From JBOGIG01 sp050742455 (GTDB lineage: Bacteria; Actinomycetota; Acidimicrobiia; Acidimicrobiales; JBOGIG01): a DNA stretch of 11,764 bases. The stretch spans positions 1-11,764 of the forward strand of contig JBOGIG010000126.1 of NCBI GenBank assembly GCA_050742455.1, written 5' to 3'. This document shows, in pieces, positions 1-5,572 of this stretch (its first letter is position 1; each line of letters opens with the position of its first letter). The position numbers and the translations under genes were made by a program. The notes below the pieces were generated by a model. That model worked only from the letters and a program-made list of their open reading frames with translations, was not told the origin of the DNA and did no database searches.

Positions 1-440
1 GGCTCGGCCGGCGTGGGCTCGGCCGGCGTGGGATCGGCCGGCGTGGGCTCGGCCGGCGTGGGCTCGGCCGGCGTGGGCTGGGCGGCGGTGTCAGCCTGCC
101 TGGCCACCTTCACCAGGGCAGCAAAGGTGGCCGAGTCGGTAACGGCGATGTCGGCCAGAACCTTGCGATCCACTTCGACGCCCGCCACCCTCAGCCCCGA
201 AATAAAGCGGCTGTAGCTCATGCCCTCCATTCGGGCAGCGGCATTGATGCGCTGGATCCAAAGCTTGCGAAAATCGCCCTTGCGGGCCCGGCGATCACGG
301 TACGCATACTGCAGCGAGTGCATGACCTGTTCGTTTGCGGCCCGGAAGCTCCGGCTCTTGTTTCCGTAATATCCCTGGGCCTTCTCCAGTACCGCACGAC
401 GGTGCTTCTTGGAGTGGACAGCACGCTTTACCCTGGCCAT
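1..440 (-). CDS. rplT: 50S ribosomal protein L20, 3' end cut by window edge
   Basis: L20 binds 23S rRNA early in large-subunit assembly and in some bacteria also represses its own operon. Reading from the ATG at 440, the protein begins MARVKRAVHSKKHRRAVLEK and continues through AQGYYGNKSRSFRAANEQVM and GDFRKLWIQRINAAARMEGM, which are unmistakable L20 blocks. The family core ends near residue 116. Here the frame stays open, and residues 122-146 are five PTPAE/PTPAD pentapeptides that run off the window, so the stop codon is not visible. The start is supported by AAAGGAG 9 nt upstream. The gene follows rpmI after a 65-nt spacer (441-505) in which I see no gene or clear hairpin. The identity is certain; the length of the tail is unknown. 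Confidence 0.96.
   Translation of the reverse strand, partial: MARVKRAVHSKKHRRAVLEKAQGYYGNKSRSFRAANEQVMHSLQYAYRDRRARKGDFRKLWIQRINAAARMEGMSYSRFISGLRVAGVEVDRKVLADIAVTDSATFAALVKVARQADTAAQPTPAEPTPAEPTPADPTPAEPTPAE
3..77 (-). repeat. Five tandem 15-bp units coding PTPAE in the L20 tail
   Basis: Five head-to-tail copies of a 15-bp unit (plus strand CTCGGCCGGCGTGGG) fill this interval. They are identical except that the middle copy has ATC instead of CTC, which changes Glu to Asp in the encoded pentapeptide. The period is a multiple of three, so copy-number change keeps the rplT frame. The array continues to the window edge and may be longer. Confidence 0.93.
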
Positions 441-505
441 TGGTCGAGGCTCCTTTCCTTAGAGAGTGTTATCTACGAGAGTGTGTTAACAGGGGCGAGC
501 AGTGA

Positions 506-700
506 CTACAGGCCTAGGAGACGCTTGACCTGACGGGCATCGCCGCCGGTGACCTCGGCCTCGCGGGCGAGTCTGCGGGTACGGGTACTGGGCTTCTTCT
601 CCAAGATGTGGGAGCGGAAGGCCTTGCGGCGCATGATCTTGCCTGTTCCGGTGATCTTGAAGCGCTTGGCCGCGCCCCGGTCCGTCTTCATCTTCGGCAT
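506..700 (-). CDS. rpmI: 50S ribosomal protein L35
   Basis: A 64-residue, very basic protein starting MPKMKTDRGAAKRFKITGTG, with the downstream block GKIMRRKAFRSHILEKK. This is the normal length and sequence pattern of L35, a small component of the large ribosomal subunit. The ATG at 700 has GAGGAG 10 nt upstream and lies 2 nt after the infC stop, so the two genes are probably translationally coupled. Unlike its two operon partners IF3 and L20, L35 carries no repetitive C-terminal tail. It ends with TAG at 508-506 after ...VKRLLGL. Confidence 0.97.
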   Translation of the reverse strand: MPKMKTDRGAAKRFKITGTGKIMRRKAFRSHILEKKPSTRTRRLAREAEVTGGDARQVKRLLGL

Positions 701-702
701 GT

Positions 703-1539
703 CTAGTTTTCTCCTCGGCTTGCTGCTTGTGAGTCTGTTGGACCATCGAGCGTCCCAACCCCGACATCATCGGTCGGTGCTTTCTCGCCCCCTGTGTCAA
801 TGTCGGCGGCTTCGCCTGGCGACCCGGGTTCACTGCCGGATTCGCCGGTGGCCTCCGTGGCTGTGCCGGTGGCCTCCGTGGCTGTGCCGGTGGCCTCAGT
901 GGCTGTGCCGGTGGCCTCAGTGACTGTGCCGGTGGCCTCCATGGCTGTGCCGGTCCCGTTCGCGGTCAGACCGTCCTCGTCGTGGTCCGCCTTGGCCGCC
1001 GCCGCCTGCCTGGCCCGGCGGTCGGGCGCCAGCACCATGATCATGTTTCGCCCGTCCAACTTGGGAGCTGCCTCGATCTTGGCCGATGAATCCATCTGCT
1101 CGGCTATGCGATCCAGTATCTTCTTGCCCAGCTCAGGGTGGTGGACCTCACGGCCCCTAAACATGATCGTGATCTTGACCTTGTGCCCCTCATCCAAGAA
1201 CTTGGCCACCTGACGGGTCTTGGTATCGAAGTCCCCAATGCCGATCTTCGGCCGGTACTTCATCTCCTTGATTCCCACGTTTGTGGTCTTGCGCCTGGAC
1301 TCTTTGGCTCGCTGCGCCGTATCGAACTTGAACTTTCCGTAGTCCATTATCCGACAGACCGGTGGAACGGCCTGGGGGGCCACTTCAACCAGGTCCAGGT
1401 CGAGATCCCGCGCAATGTGAAGTGCATCGGGAAGCGCCCTGATTCCGAGTTGCTTTCCGTCGGCATCGACCAGACGGACCTCACGGGCCCTGATGCGATC
1501 GTTTATCCTGGGCTCGTTGGTGGCTGGGGGCGTGGCTAT
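703..1539 (-). CDS. infC: Translation initiation factor IF-3 with long repetitive C-terminal tail and AUA start
   Basis: IF-3 binds the 30S subunit, prevents premature 50S joining and proofreads start codon and initiator tRNA. The N-domain is seen in INDRIRAREVRLVDADGKQ, the linker in VAPQAVPPVCRIMDYGKFKF, and the C-domain in KYRPKIGIGDFDTKTRQVAK and VKITIMFRGREVHHPELGKK. The family core ends near residue 174. Residues 175-278 are an extra tail with five GTATEAT-like heptads (about 197-231) followed by an acidic Gly/Glu/Ser/Asp segment. The frame has an upstream stop at 1548-1546. Between that stop and the conserved N-domain there is no ATG, GTG, TTG or CTG. The only plausible start is ATA at 1539, 9 nt after AAGGAG. 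A GTG at 1383 is in frame but would delete the N-domain. Given the AUA start, 278 residues are encoded. Confidence 0.93.
   Translation of the reverse strand: MATPPATNEPRINDRIRAREVRLVDADGKQLGIRALPDALHIARDLDLDLVEVAPQAVPPVCRIMDYGKFKFDTAQRAKESRRKTTNVGIKEMKYRPKIGIGDFDTKTRQVAKFLDEGHKVKITIMFRGREVHHPELGKKILDRIAEQMDSSAKIEAAPKLDGRNMIMVLAPDRRARQAAAAKADHDEDGLTANGTGTAMEATGTVTEATGTATEATGTATEATGTATEATGESGSEPGSPGEAADIDTGGEKAPTDDVGVGTLDGPTDSQAASRGEN
847..951 (-). repeat. Five tandem 21-bp units coding GTATEAT in the IF-3 tail
   Basis: Five consecutive 21-bp units, consensus on the plus strand GGTGGCCTCCGTGGCTGTGC plus C, at 847, 868, 889, 910 and 931. They differ at only a few bases. Read on the minus strand they encode the heptad Gly-Thr-Ala-Thr-Glu-Ala-Thr, with GTAMEAT and GTVTEAT as variants at the promoter-proximal end. 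The period is a multiple of three, so slippage would change tail length without breaking the infC frame. Confidence 0.94.
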
Positions 1540-1554
1540 TGGGCATCACTCCTT
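1537..1554 (-). promoter_or_regulatory. infC ribosome binding site with apparent AUA initiation codon
   Basis: On the minus strand AAGGAG occupies 1554-1549 and is followed after 9 nt by ATA at 1539-1537, in frame with IF-3. An ATG at 1546-1544 is closer to the SD (2-nt gap, too short) and opens only a 21-codon frame that ends at 1481, so it is not the IF-3 start. Escherichia coli infC is known to use AUU, which lets IF-3 repress its own synthesis by discriminating against the poor start codon. An AUA here would serve the same logic. Confidence 0.7.
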
Positions 1555-1566
1555 GTCGGCGGTGGC

Positions 1567-1583
1567 CCCTGCACGCGGCAGGG
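1567..1583 (-). promoter_or_regulatory. Leader hairpin upstream of infC
   Basis: A perfect 6-bp inverted repeat, CCCTGC and GCAGGG separated by 5 nt, lies 12 nt ahead of the infC SD. In the minus-strand leader RNA it could form a GC-rich hairpin. It has no following U tract, so it does not look like a terminator. A role in controlling translation of infC is possible, but only the symmetry itself is seen. Confidence 0.35.
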
Positions 1584-1691
1584 ACAACCATCGGAAAGCA
1601 AGAGCGCCCGCCCATCGGACTGGTAACCCGCCACACTGGCCGAACCACATTCAGCCGTGGGAAGGTGGGAGCCTTCATCGGAGGACTCCGC

Positions 1692-1719
1692 TTTCCACAT
1701 CAGTTGTATCCCATAAGGT
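1692..1719 (+). promoter_or_regulatory. Candidate promoter for the DUF1844 gene
   Basis: TTTCCA (1692-1697) and TAAGGT (1714-1719) are separated by 16 nt and resemble -35 and -10 elements of a housekeeping actinobacterial promoter. A start of transcription near 1726 would leave a leader of about 37 nt before the GTG at 1763. The match is modest (4 of 6 bases at -35) and is proposed mainly from position, in the divergent region shared with infC. Confidence 0.35.
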
Positions 1720-1762
1720 ACCAGGCATGAGCACCTTGTGGACACCCGGAGGAGAACACGAC

Positions 1763-2152
1763 GTGGGTCACAGGGATCCGACCCCTGCCTCCCCGGTCCC
1801 CCCACCCACCGACAGCGATCCCGAAGGGCGGGCCGAGATGGAAAGGCTGCGCCGAGAATTGGCCGAGATGCCTGCCGAGATCGTCGTGGCCAACCATTGC
1901 TACGGCCTGTTCGAATTGGCCGCACTTCACCTTTCGGACCAGCCGCCCCGTCCTGAGCCGGCCCGCTTGGCCATTGATGCGCTGGCCGCGGTGGTCGACT
2001 CACTCGGATCGCGTCTGGGTCCGGCCTTCCCGCAACTGACCGAGGCCCTATCGCAGATCCGCCTGGCCTTCGTGCAGATAACCGCCGCCCCGGTGGTCGG
2101 CCAATCTGATCCAACCCGGCCCGGCGAATCTGATCCCAACACGGCCGGCTGA
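1763..2152 (+). CDS. DUF1844 family small protein divergent from infC
   Basis: A 129-residue protein of unknown function. After a Pro/Asp-rich, probably disordered N-terminus, residues about 28-115 form a predicted all-helical region (RRELAEMPAEIVVANHCYGL, then ARLAIDALAAVVDSLGSRLG, then LTEALSQIRLAFVQI). This matches the pattern I know for the actinobacterial DUF1844 family, including its habit of lying next to infC. The start is GTG at 1763, chosen because GGAGGAG lies 8 nt upstream; an in-frame ATG at 1728 lacks an SD. The C-terminus contains a small 24-bp duplication (AATCTGATCC at 2103 and 2127) giving two SDP-containing octads. Its TGA abuts the TAA of the opposing cold-shock-like gene with no base between. 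The family link is from memory of sequence pattern and neighbourhood, and no biochemical role can be inferred. Confidence 0.8.
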   Translation: MGHRDPTPASPVPPPTDSDPEGRAEMERLRRELAEMPAEIVVANHCYGLFELAALHLSDQPPRPEPARLAIDALAAVVDSLGSRLGPAFPQLTEALSQIRLAFVQITAAPVVGQSDPTRPGESDPNTAG

Positions 2153-2386
2153 TTAGAGCTCCACGGGAGTGATCCTCACCGCTTCCCAGCTACCGAGATG
2201 ACCCGGGACCACCTGGAATGCCACCGGCGTGCCCACCTCGATATTTCGGGAGCCATCGGCTATCTGGGCACAGTGGAATCCGAAGGACCTGCCGTCGGGC
2301 GTCGTCACCCGCCCCAGACCGACCTCGCTGTCGAACTCGCTGACCCGGCCACGGCCCGGAGCTTCGTGGACAAGCAATTCGGACAT
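2153..2386 (-). CDS. Divergent cold-shock-domain-like protein, last gene of the rib-hisG operon
   Basis: A 77-residue protein. Its body GRGRVSEFDSEVGLGRVTTP, then GRSFGFHCAQIADGSRNIEV, then TPVAFQVVPGHLGSWEAVRI has the spacing of a five-stranded OB-fold cold-shock domain: G-V-x-x-F at the start, an FGFHC segment at the RNP-2 position, and a closing hydrophobic strand. The classic RNP-1 motif KGFGFI is replaced by VGLGRV, so two of the aromatic nucleic-acid stacking residues are missing. RNA binding is therefore doubtful, and a different ligand is possible. The ATG at 2386 overlaps the hisG stop by one base (TGATG), and no SD precedes it, so translation is probably coupled to hisG. A TTG directly upstream (2389) is a less likely start. 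Placement in the cold-shock family is likely; function is unknown. Confidence 0.75.
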   Translation of the reverse strand: MSELLVHEAPGRGRVSEFDSEVGLGRVTTPDGRSFGFHCAQIADGSRNIEVGTPVAFQVVPGHLGSWEAVRITPVEL

Positions 2387-3261
2387 CAATGGACGATCTT
2401 GGACAGGGGCAACTCGATGATGTCGGTGGCGCCATGGTCCTTCAGGGCCGGGATCAGGATATTGATCTCGGCCTTGGCCACGACCACCTCGACGCCATAT
2501 CCGTTGACCCCGAACAGTTGAGAAACGGTCGGAGCCTTCATCGATGGCAACAGCTCGATCACGGTGGCCAGATCGTCCTCGCCCACGTTCAGTTTGACCA
2601 GCACCTTGGACCGGGCCTCCAAGACCCCCTGCAGCAGGGTCAGCATCTGGGCCATAGCGTGCGCCTTGGTGGGGTCCTCTGCCGAGGCCGGATTGGCAAT
2701 CAGCTCGGTGCGCGACACCAAAAGAGTCTCTATCACCCGCAGCCCCGCCGCCCGAAGTGCGCTGCCGGTCTCGGTTATCTCCACCACAGCATCGGCAATG
2801 TCGGGAATCTTGGCTTCGGTGGCGCCGTGGGACAGGCGCACATCGGCCTTGACCCCGGCATCGGAGAGGTAACGCCTGGTCATCTCCGGATACTCGGTCG
2901 ACACTCGCGATCCCTCGGGTAGGTCGGCCACGCGTTGCACCGGCGAGTCCCCGGCCACGGCCAGCACCACCCGCACCGGATTGGAGGTGGCCTTGGAGTA
3001 AGCCAGCTCACCCAGGCTGACAACATCGGCGCCGGTCTCGGTGATCCAGTCCCGTCCGGTGATCCCCACGTCGAAGAGGCCCTCGCTGACGTAGGTGGGG
3101 ATCTCTTGGGGTCGGAGAATCCGAACCTGGGCAATGCGGGGGTCGTCGATCGAGGCCGAATAGGCCACCTCCGAACTCCGCGACACGGCCAGATCGGCGG
3201 CGGCAAACAGCTCGAGGGTCTTTTTCTCCAACGACCCCTTGGGCAGGACCAGCTTGAGCAT
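2386..3261 (-). CDS. hisG: ATP phosphoribosyltransferase, long form
   Basis: This enzyme catalyses the first committed step of histidine synthesis, joining ATP and PRPP to give phosphoribosyl-ATP in the cytoplasm. The 291-residue protein opens MLKLVLPKGSLEKKTLELFA and contains GLFDVGITGRDWI (61-73), STEYPEMTRRYL (121-132) and the phosphate-binding segment DAVVEITETGSALRAAGLRV (157-176). Residues about 218-291 form the extra C-terminal ACT-like domain that marks the long, histidine-feedback-regulated form, which works without HisZ. The ATG at 3261 lies 5 nt after the ribH stop with only a weak SD, consistent with coupled translation. In many actinobacteria hisE accompanies hisG; here the next gene is instead a cold-shock-like gene, so hisE must lie elsewhere. 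Identification is firm. Confidence 0.97.
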   Translation of the reverse strand: MLKLVLPKGSLEKKTLELFAAADLAVSRSSEVAYSASIDDPRIAQVRILRPQEIPTYVSEGLFDVGITGRDWITETGADVVSLGELAYSKATSNPVRVVLAVAGDSPVQRVADLPEGSRVSTEYPEMTRRYLSDAGVKADVRLSHGATEAKIPDIADAVVEITETGSALRAAGLRVIETLLVSRTELIANPASAEDPTKAHAMAQMLTLLQGVLEARSKVLVKLNVGEDDLATVIELLPSMKAPTVSQLFGVNGYGVEVVVAKAEINILIPALKDHGATDIIELPLSKIVH

Positions 3262-3266
3262 GGCTA

Positions 3267-3755
3267 TCAGTCGCTGCGCTTCGGCAGCTGACGCAACAGG
3301 TCCGCCATCTCGATGGCGGCCATGGCCGACTCGAACCCCTTGTTACCGGCCTTGGAACCGGCCCGCTCTATGGCCTGATCGACAGTTTCGGTCGTAAGCA
3401 CCCCGAAAATGACCGGCACCCCGCTGTCCATCTGCGCCCTTTGAATGCCGGCCGCGCACTGTCCGGCCACGGCCTCGTAGTGTCCGGTGGCTCCCCGAAT
3501 GACCGCTCCCAGGCAGATGACTGCATCGAATTCCCCTGATCCGGCCAGACGCGACGCCACAAGGGGCAGCTCGAAGGCGCCCGGGGCCCAGGCCAGGACT
3601 ATGCCAGCGGGATCGGTGCCGTGCCGGACCAGTCCGTCACGAGCCCCCTCCACCAATTTTGTGGTTATGAAATCGTTGAACCGGCTGGCGACAAGGGCCA
3701 CCCGCAGGCCTTCACCACGCAAGCTTCCGGTATAGGTCGACTCAAAGGACGTCAT
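3267..3755 (-). CDS. ribH: 6,7-dimethyl-8-ribityllumazine synthase
   Basis: This enzyme condenses 5-amino-6-ribitylaminouracil with 3,4-dihydroxy-2-butanone 4-phosphate, the penultimate step to riboflavin. The 162-residue protein shows VASRFND (22-28), APGAFELPLVA (57-67), CLGAVIRGATGHYEAVAGQC (81-100) with the catalytic-site His92, GVPVIFGVLTTET (112-124) and NKGFESA (138-144). All are family hallmarks, and the length is typical of the icosahedral or pentameric enzyme. The ATG at 3755 has GGAGG about 8 nt upstream inside ribBA, whose 3' end overlaps by 14 nt. The frame is open further upstream to 3884, but that part is only the antisense-like shadow of the RibBA C-terminus. Confidence 0.97.
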   Translation of the reverse strand: MTSFESTYTGSLRGEGLRVALVASRFNDFITTKLVEGARDGLVRHGTDPAGIVLAWAPGAFELPLVASRLAGSGEFDAVICLGAVIRGATGHYEAVAGQCAAGIQRAQMDSGVPVIFGVLTTETVDQAIERAGSKAGNKGFESAMAAIEMADLLRQLPKRSD

Positions 3756-4962
3756 CGAGACCCTCCAGTAGGTGGCCCATTCGTTCGCGCTTGGTGCGCA
3801 GGTACTTGATGTTCTCCGGGTTGGGCTCGGTATGCAGGCCCACCCTTTCCACGATGTCCAGCCCAAATCCTTCCAACCCACCATACTTGGCCGGATTGTT
3901 GGTGATCAGTCGCATGGTCGTCACCCCCAGGTCCACCAGGATCTGGGCCCCGATGCCGTATTCCCGGCTGTCCACGGGCAGACCCAGCTCCAAGTTGGCA
4001 TCCACGGTGTCGTGGCCCTGTTCCTGGAGGTTGTAGGCCCGCAGCTTGTGCGCGATACCGATGCCCCGACCCTCGTGACCTCGAAGGTAGACGACCACCC
4101 CCATGCCGGCTTCTTGGATCAGAGACAGCGATTCGTCCAACTGCAGGCCGCAGTCGCAGCGCAATGACCCGAATACGTCGCCGGTCAGACATTCGGAGTG
4201 CACTCTGACCAGGACGTTGTCCTCGCCCTGGACGGCGCCCTTGACGAAGGCCAGGTGCTGCTCGCCATCGATGACCGACTCGTAGGCGTAGCAAGTGAAG
4301 TCCCCGAAGGAGGTCGGGATCCGGGCCTCGGCCACCCGGCGAACCAGCTTGTCATTCTGGCGCCGGTAACGGATCAGATCGGCTATGGAGATGAGAACCA
4401 GGTCGTGCCGGCGCGCGAAGGCCTCCAACTCTGGCAGGCGAGCCATGCCCGTCTTGTCCTCGTTGACCAACTCGCACAGGATGCCGGCCGGGTAGAGGTG
4501 AGCGGCCTTGGCCAGATCGACAGCCGCTTCTGTATGGCCGGCGCGCTTCAGCACTCCACCGGTGCGGTAGCGCAGGGGGAGGATGTGGCCGGGGCGGGCC
4601 AGGTCGTCGGGACCGGTGGCCGGATCGATGAGCGCCTGGATGGTGGCCGAGCGATCCGAGGCCGAAATCCCAGTCGTGGTGCCGAGGCGGTAGTCCACCG
4701 TCACGGTAAAGGCCGTCCTTTGAGCCTCGGTGTTGCGGGTCACCATGAGGGGCAAGTCCAGCTGATCCAGGCGTTCACCGGTCATGGGCACACAGATCAG
4801 TCCCGAGGTGTGGGCCAGGAAAAAGGCAATCTTTTCCGGCGTCGCATGCTCGGCCGCCATGATGAGGTCGCCTTCATTCTCGCGATCCTCGTCGTCGACT
4901 ACCACCACGATCTCCCCGCGCCCCATGGCGGCGATGGCATCGGGAATACAGCCCAGCGTCAC
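3742..4962 (-). CDS. ribBA: Bifunctional 3,4-dihydroxy-2-butanone 4-phosphate synthase / GTP cyclohydrolase II
   Basis: This fused enzyme supplies both precursors of riboflavin. The N-terminal half (about 1-205) converts ribulose 5-phosphate to dihydroxybutanone phosphate and shows DDEDRENEGDLIMAAEHAT (23-41), TTTGISASDRSATI (95-108) and the RPGHILPLR...AGHTEAAVDLA block (123-151). The C-terminal half (about 206-406) opens the GTP ring. It carries the zinc cysteines in SECLTGDVFGSLRCDCG (Cys258, Cys269, Cys271), followed by LRGHEGRGIGIAHKLRAYNL and LITNNPAKYGGL. Both active sites look intact. The start is GTG at 4962, 3 nt after the ribE stop, with GGGAGG 9 nt upstream. The 406-residue length is normal for RibBA. 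Confidence 0.97.
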   Translation of the reverse strand: MTLGCIPDAIAAMGRGEIVVVVDDEDRENEGDLIMAAEHATPEKIAFFLAHTSGLICVPMTGERLDQLDLPLMVTRNTEAQRTAFTVTVDYRLGTTTGISASDRSATIQALIDPATGPDDLARPGHILPLRYRTGGVLKRAGHTEAAVDLAKAAHLYPAGILCELVNEDKTGMARLPELEAFARRHDLVLISIADLIRYRRQNDKLVRRVAEARIPTSFGDFTCYAYESVIDGEQHLAFVKGAVQGEDNVLVRVHSECLTGDVFGSLRCDCGLQLDESLSLIQEAGMGVVVYLRGHEGRGIGIAHKLRAYNLQEQGHDTVDANLELGLPVDSREYGIGAQILVDLGVTTMRLITNNPAKYGGLEGFGLDIVERVGLHTEPNPENIKYLRTKRERMGHLLEGLDDVL

Positions 4963-4965
4963 CGA

Positions 4966-5547
4966 TCAAGCCTCCCGGTTCAAGGCCACGGCACTCAATA
5001 GACGCTCTGCGTATTTGGCCATGATGTCCACCTCCAGGTTCACATGGTCGCCCATTAGCTTACGGCCCAGCGTCGTGGACTCCGCCGTATGGGGGATGAT
5101 GGCTACCTCCAAGGTGTCGCCGGACACGCCGACCACAGTGAGGCTGACGCCATCGAGGGCGATCGACCCCTTTTCCACCACATAGCGGGCCAGGTTTGAG
5201 GGCACGGTCACCCTGAGAGCCGGCGACACTTGGGCCACGACGCCGGTGGCATCGACGTGGCCCTGAACGATGTGACCGCCCAGGCGGTCCGAGGGCCGCA
5301 CGGGGCGCTCCAGGTTGACTTGATCACCAACTTCGGCCCGCCCCAGCGTGGTACGGCCCAAGCTCTCCTCAACGGCCTGAGCCGCCCACCAACCCGGGCC
5401 CAGCTCGATGACAGTCAGGCAACAGCCGTTGACGGCGATGGAGTCCCCCACCTTGGCATCCTCGATTACCAGGCCGGCCTCTATTTCGAAATATCCGTCA
5501 CGCCGGGTGCGCACTCGGCCCATTTCCTCGACAATTCCGGTAAACAT
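4966..5547 (-). CDS. ribE: Riboflavin synthase, alpha subunit type
   Basis: This enzyme dismutates two molecules of dimethylribityllumazine to riboflavin and ribitylaminouracil, the last pathway step. The protein has 193 residues and begins with the diagnostic MFTGIVEEMGRV. It consists of two tandem lumazine-binding barrels (about 1-91 and 92-193), with VNGCCLTV (39-46) in the first and ALDGVSLTVVGV (130-141) in the second, joined at LGGHIVQGHVDATG. The ATG at 5547 is preferred over an ATG 7 codons further upstream because GGGAGG lies 5 nt before it and the family starts with MFTGI. It sits 25 nt after the ribD stop. The symbol follows Bacillus usage; other genomes use ribC. Confidence 0.96.
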   Translation of the reverse strand: MFTGIVEEMGRVRTRRDGYFEIEAGLVIEDAKVGDSIAVNGCCLTVIELGPGWWAAQAVEESLGRTTLGRAEVGDQVNLERPVRPSDRLGGHIVQGHVDATGVVAQVSPALRVTVPSNLARYVVEKGSIALDGVSLTVVGVSGDTLEVAIIPHTAESTTLGRKLMGDHVNLEVDIMAKYAERLLSAVALNREA

Positions 5548-5572
5548 CAAGCCTCCCAACTCATACACGTAT

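Noticed and set aside
3..951. CRISPR array or intergenic tandem repeats
   Set aside because: Both arrays are head-to-tail, have no spacers, and are in frame inside rplT and infC.
703..1383. infC starting at GTG 1383 (226 residues)
   Set aside because: It removes the conserved IF-3 N-domain that is readable in the same frame up to 1506, and no SD lies before 1383.
1481..1546. Short minus-strand frame from ATG 1546 directly behind AAGGAG, possible leader peptide
   Set aside because: Only 21 codons, SD gap of 2 nt is too short, and the SD is better placed for the ATA start of IF-3. A leader peptide overlapping infC is not excluded but has no positive support.
1536..2114. 192-codon minus-strand frame opposite the DUF1844 gene
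   Set aside because: No recognisable domain, Arg/Pro-rich shadow composition, and the plus-strand frame has a strong SD and family match.
2442..2458. TCAGG pair inside hisG as a further regulator site
   Set aside because: The spacing is 12 bp, not 11, and it lies within conserved coding sequence.
3756..3884. Upstream extension of ribH
   Set aside because: It overlaps the conserved RibBA C-terminus and is Trp/Ser-rich without RibH similarity; ATG 3755 has its own SD.
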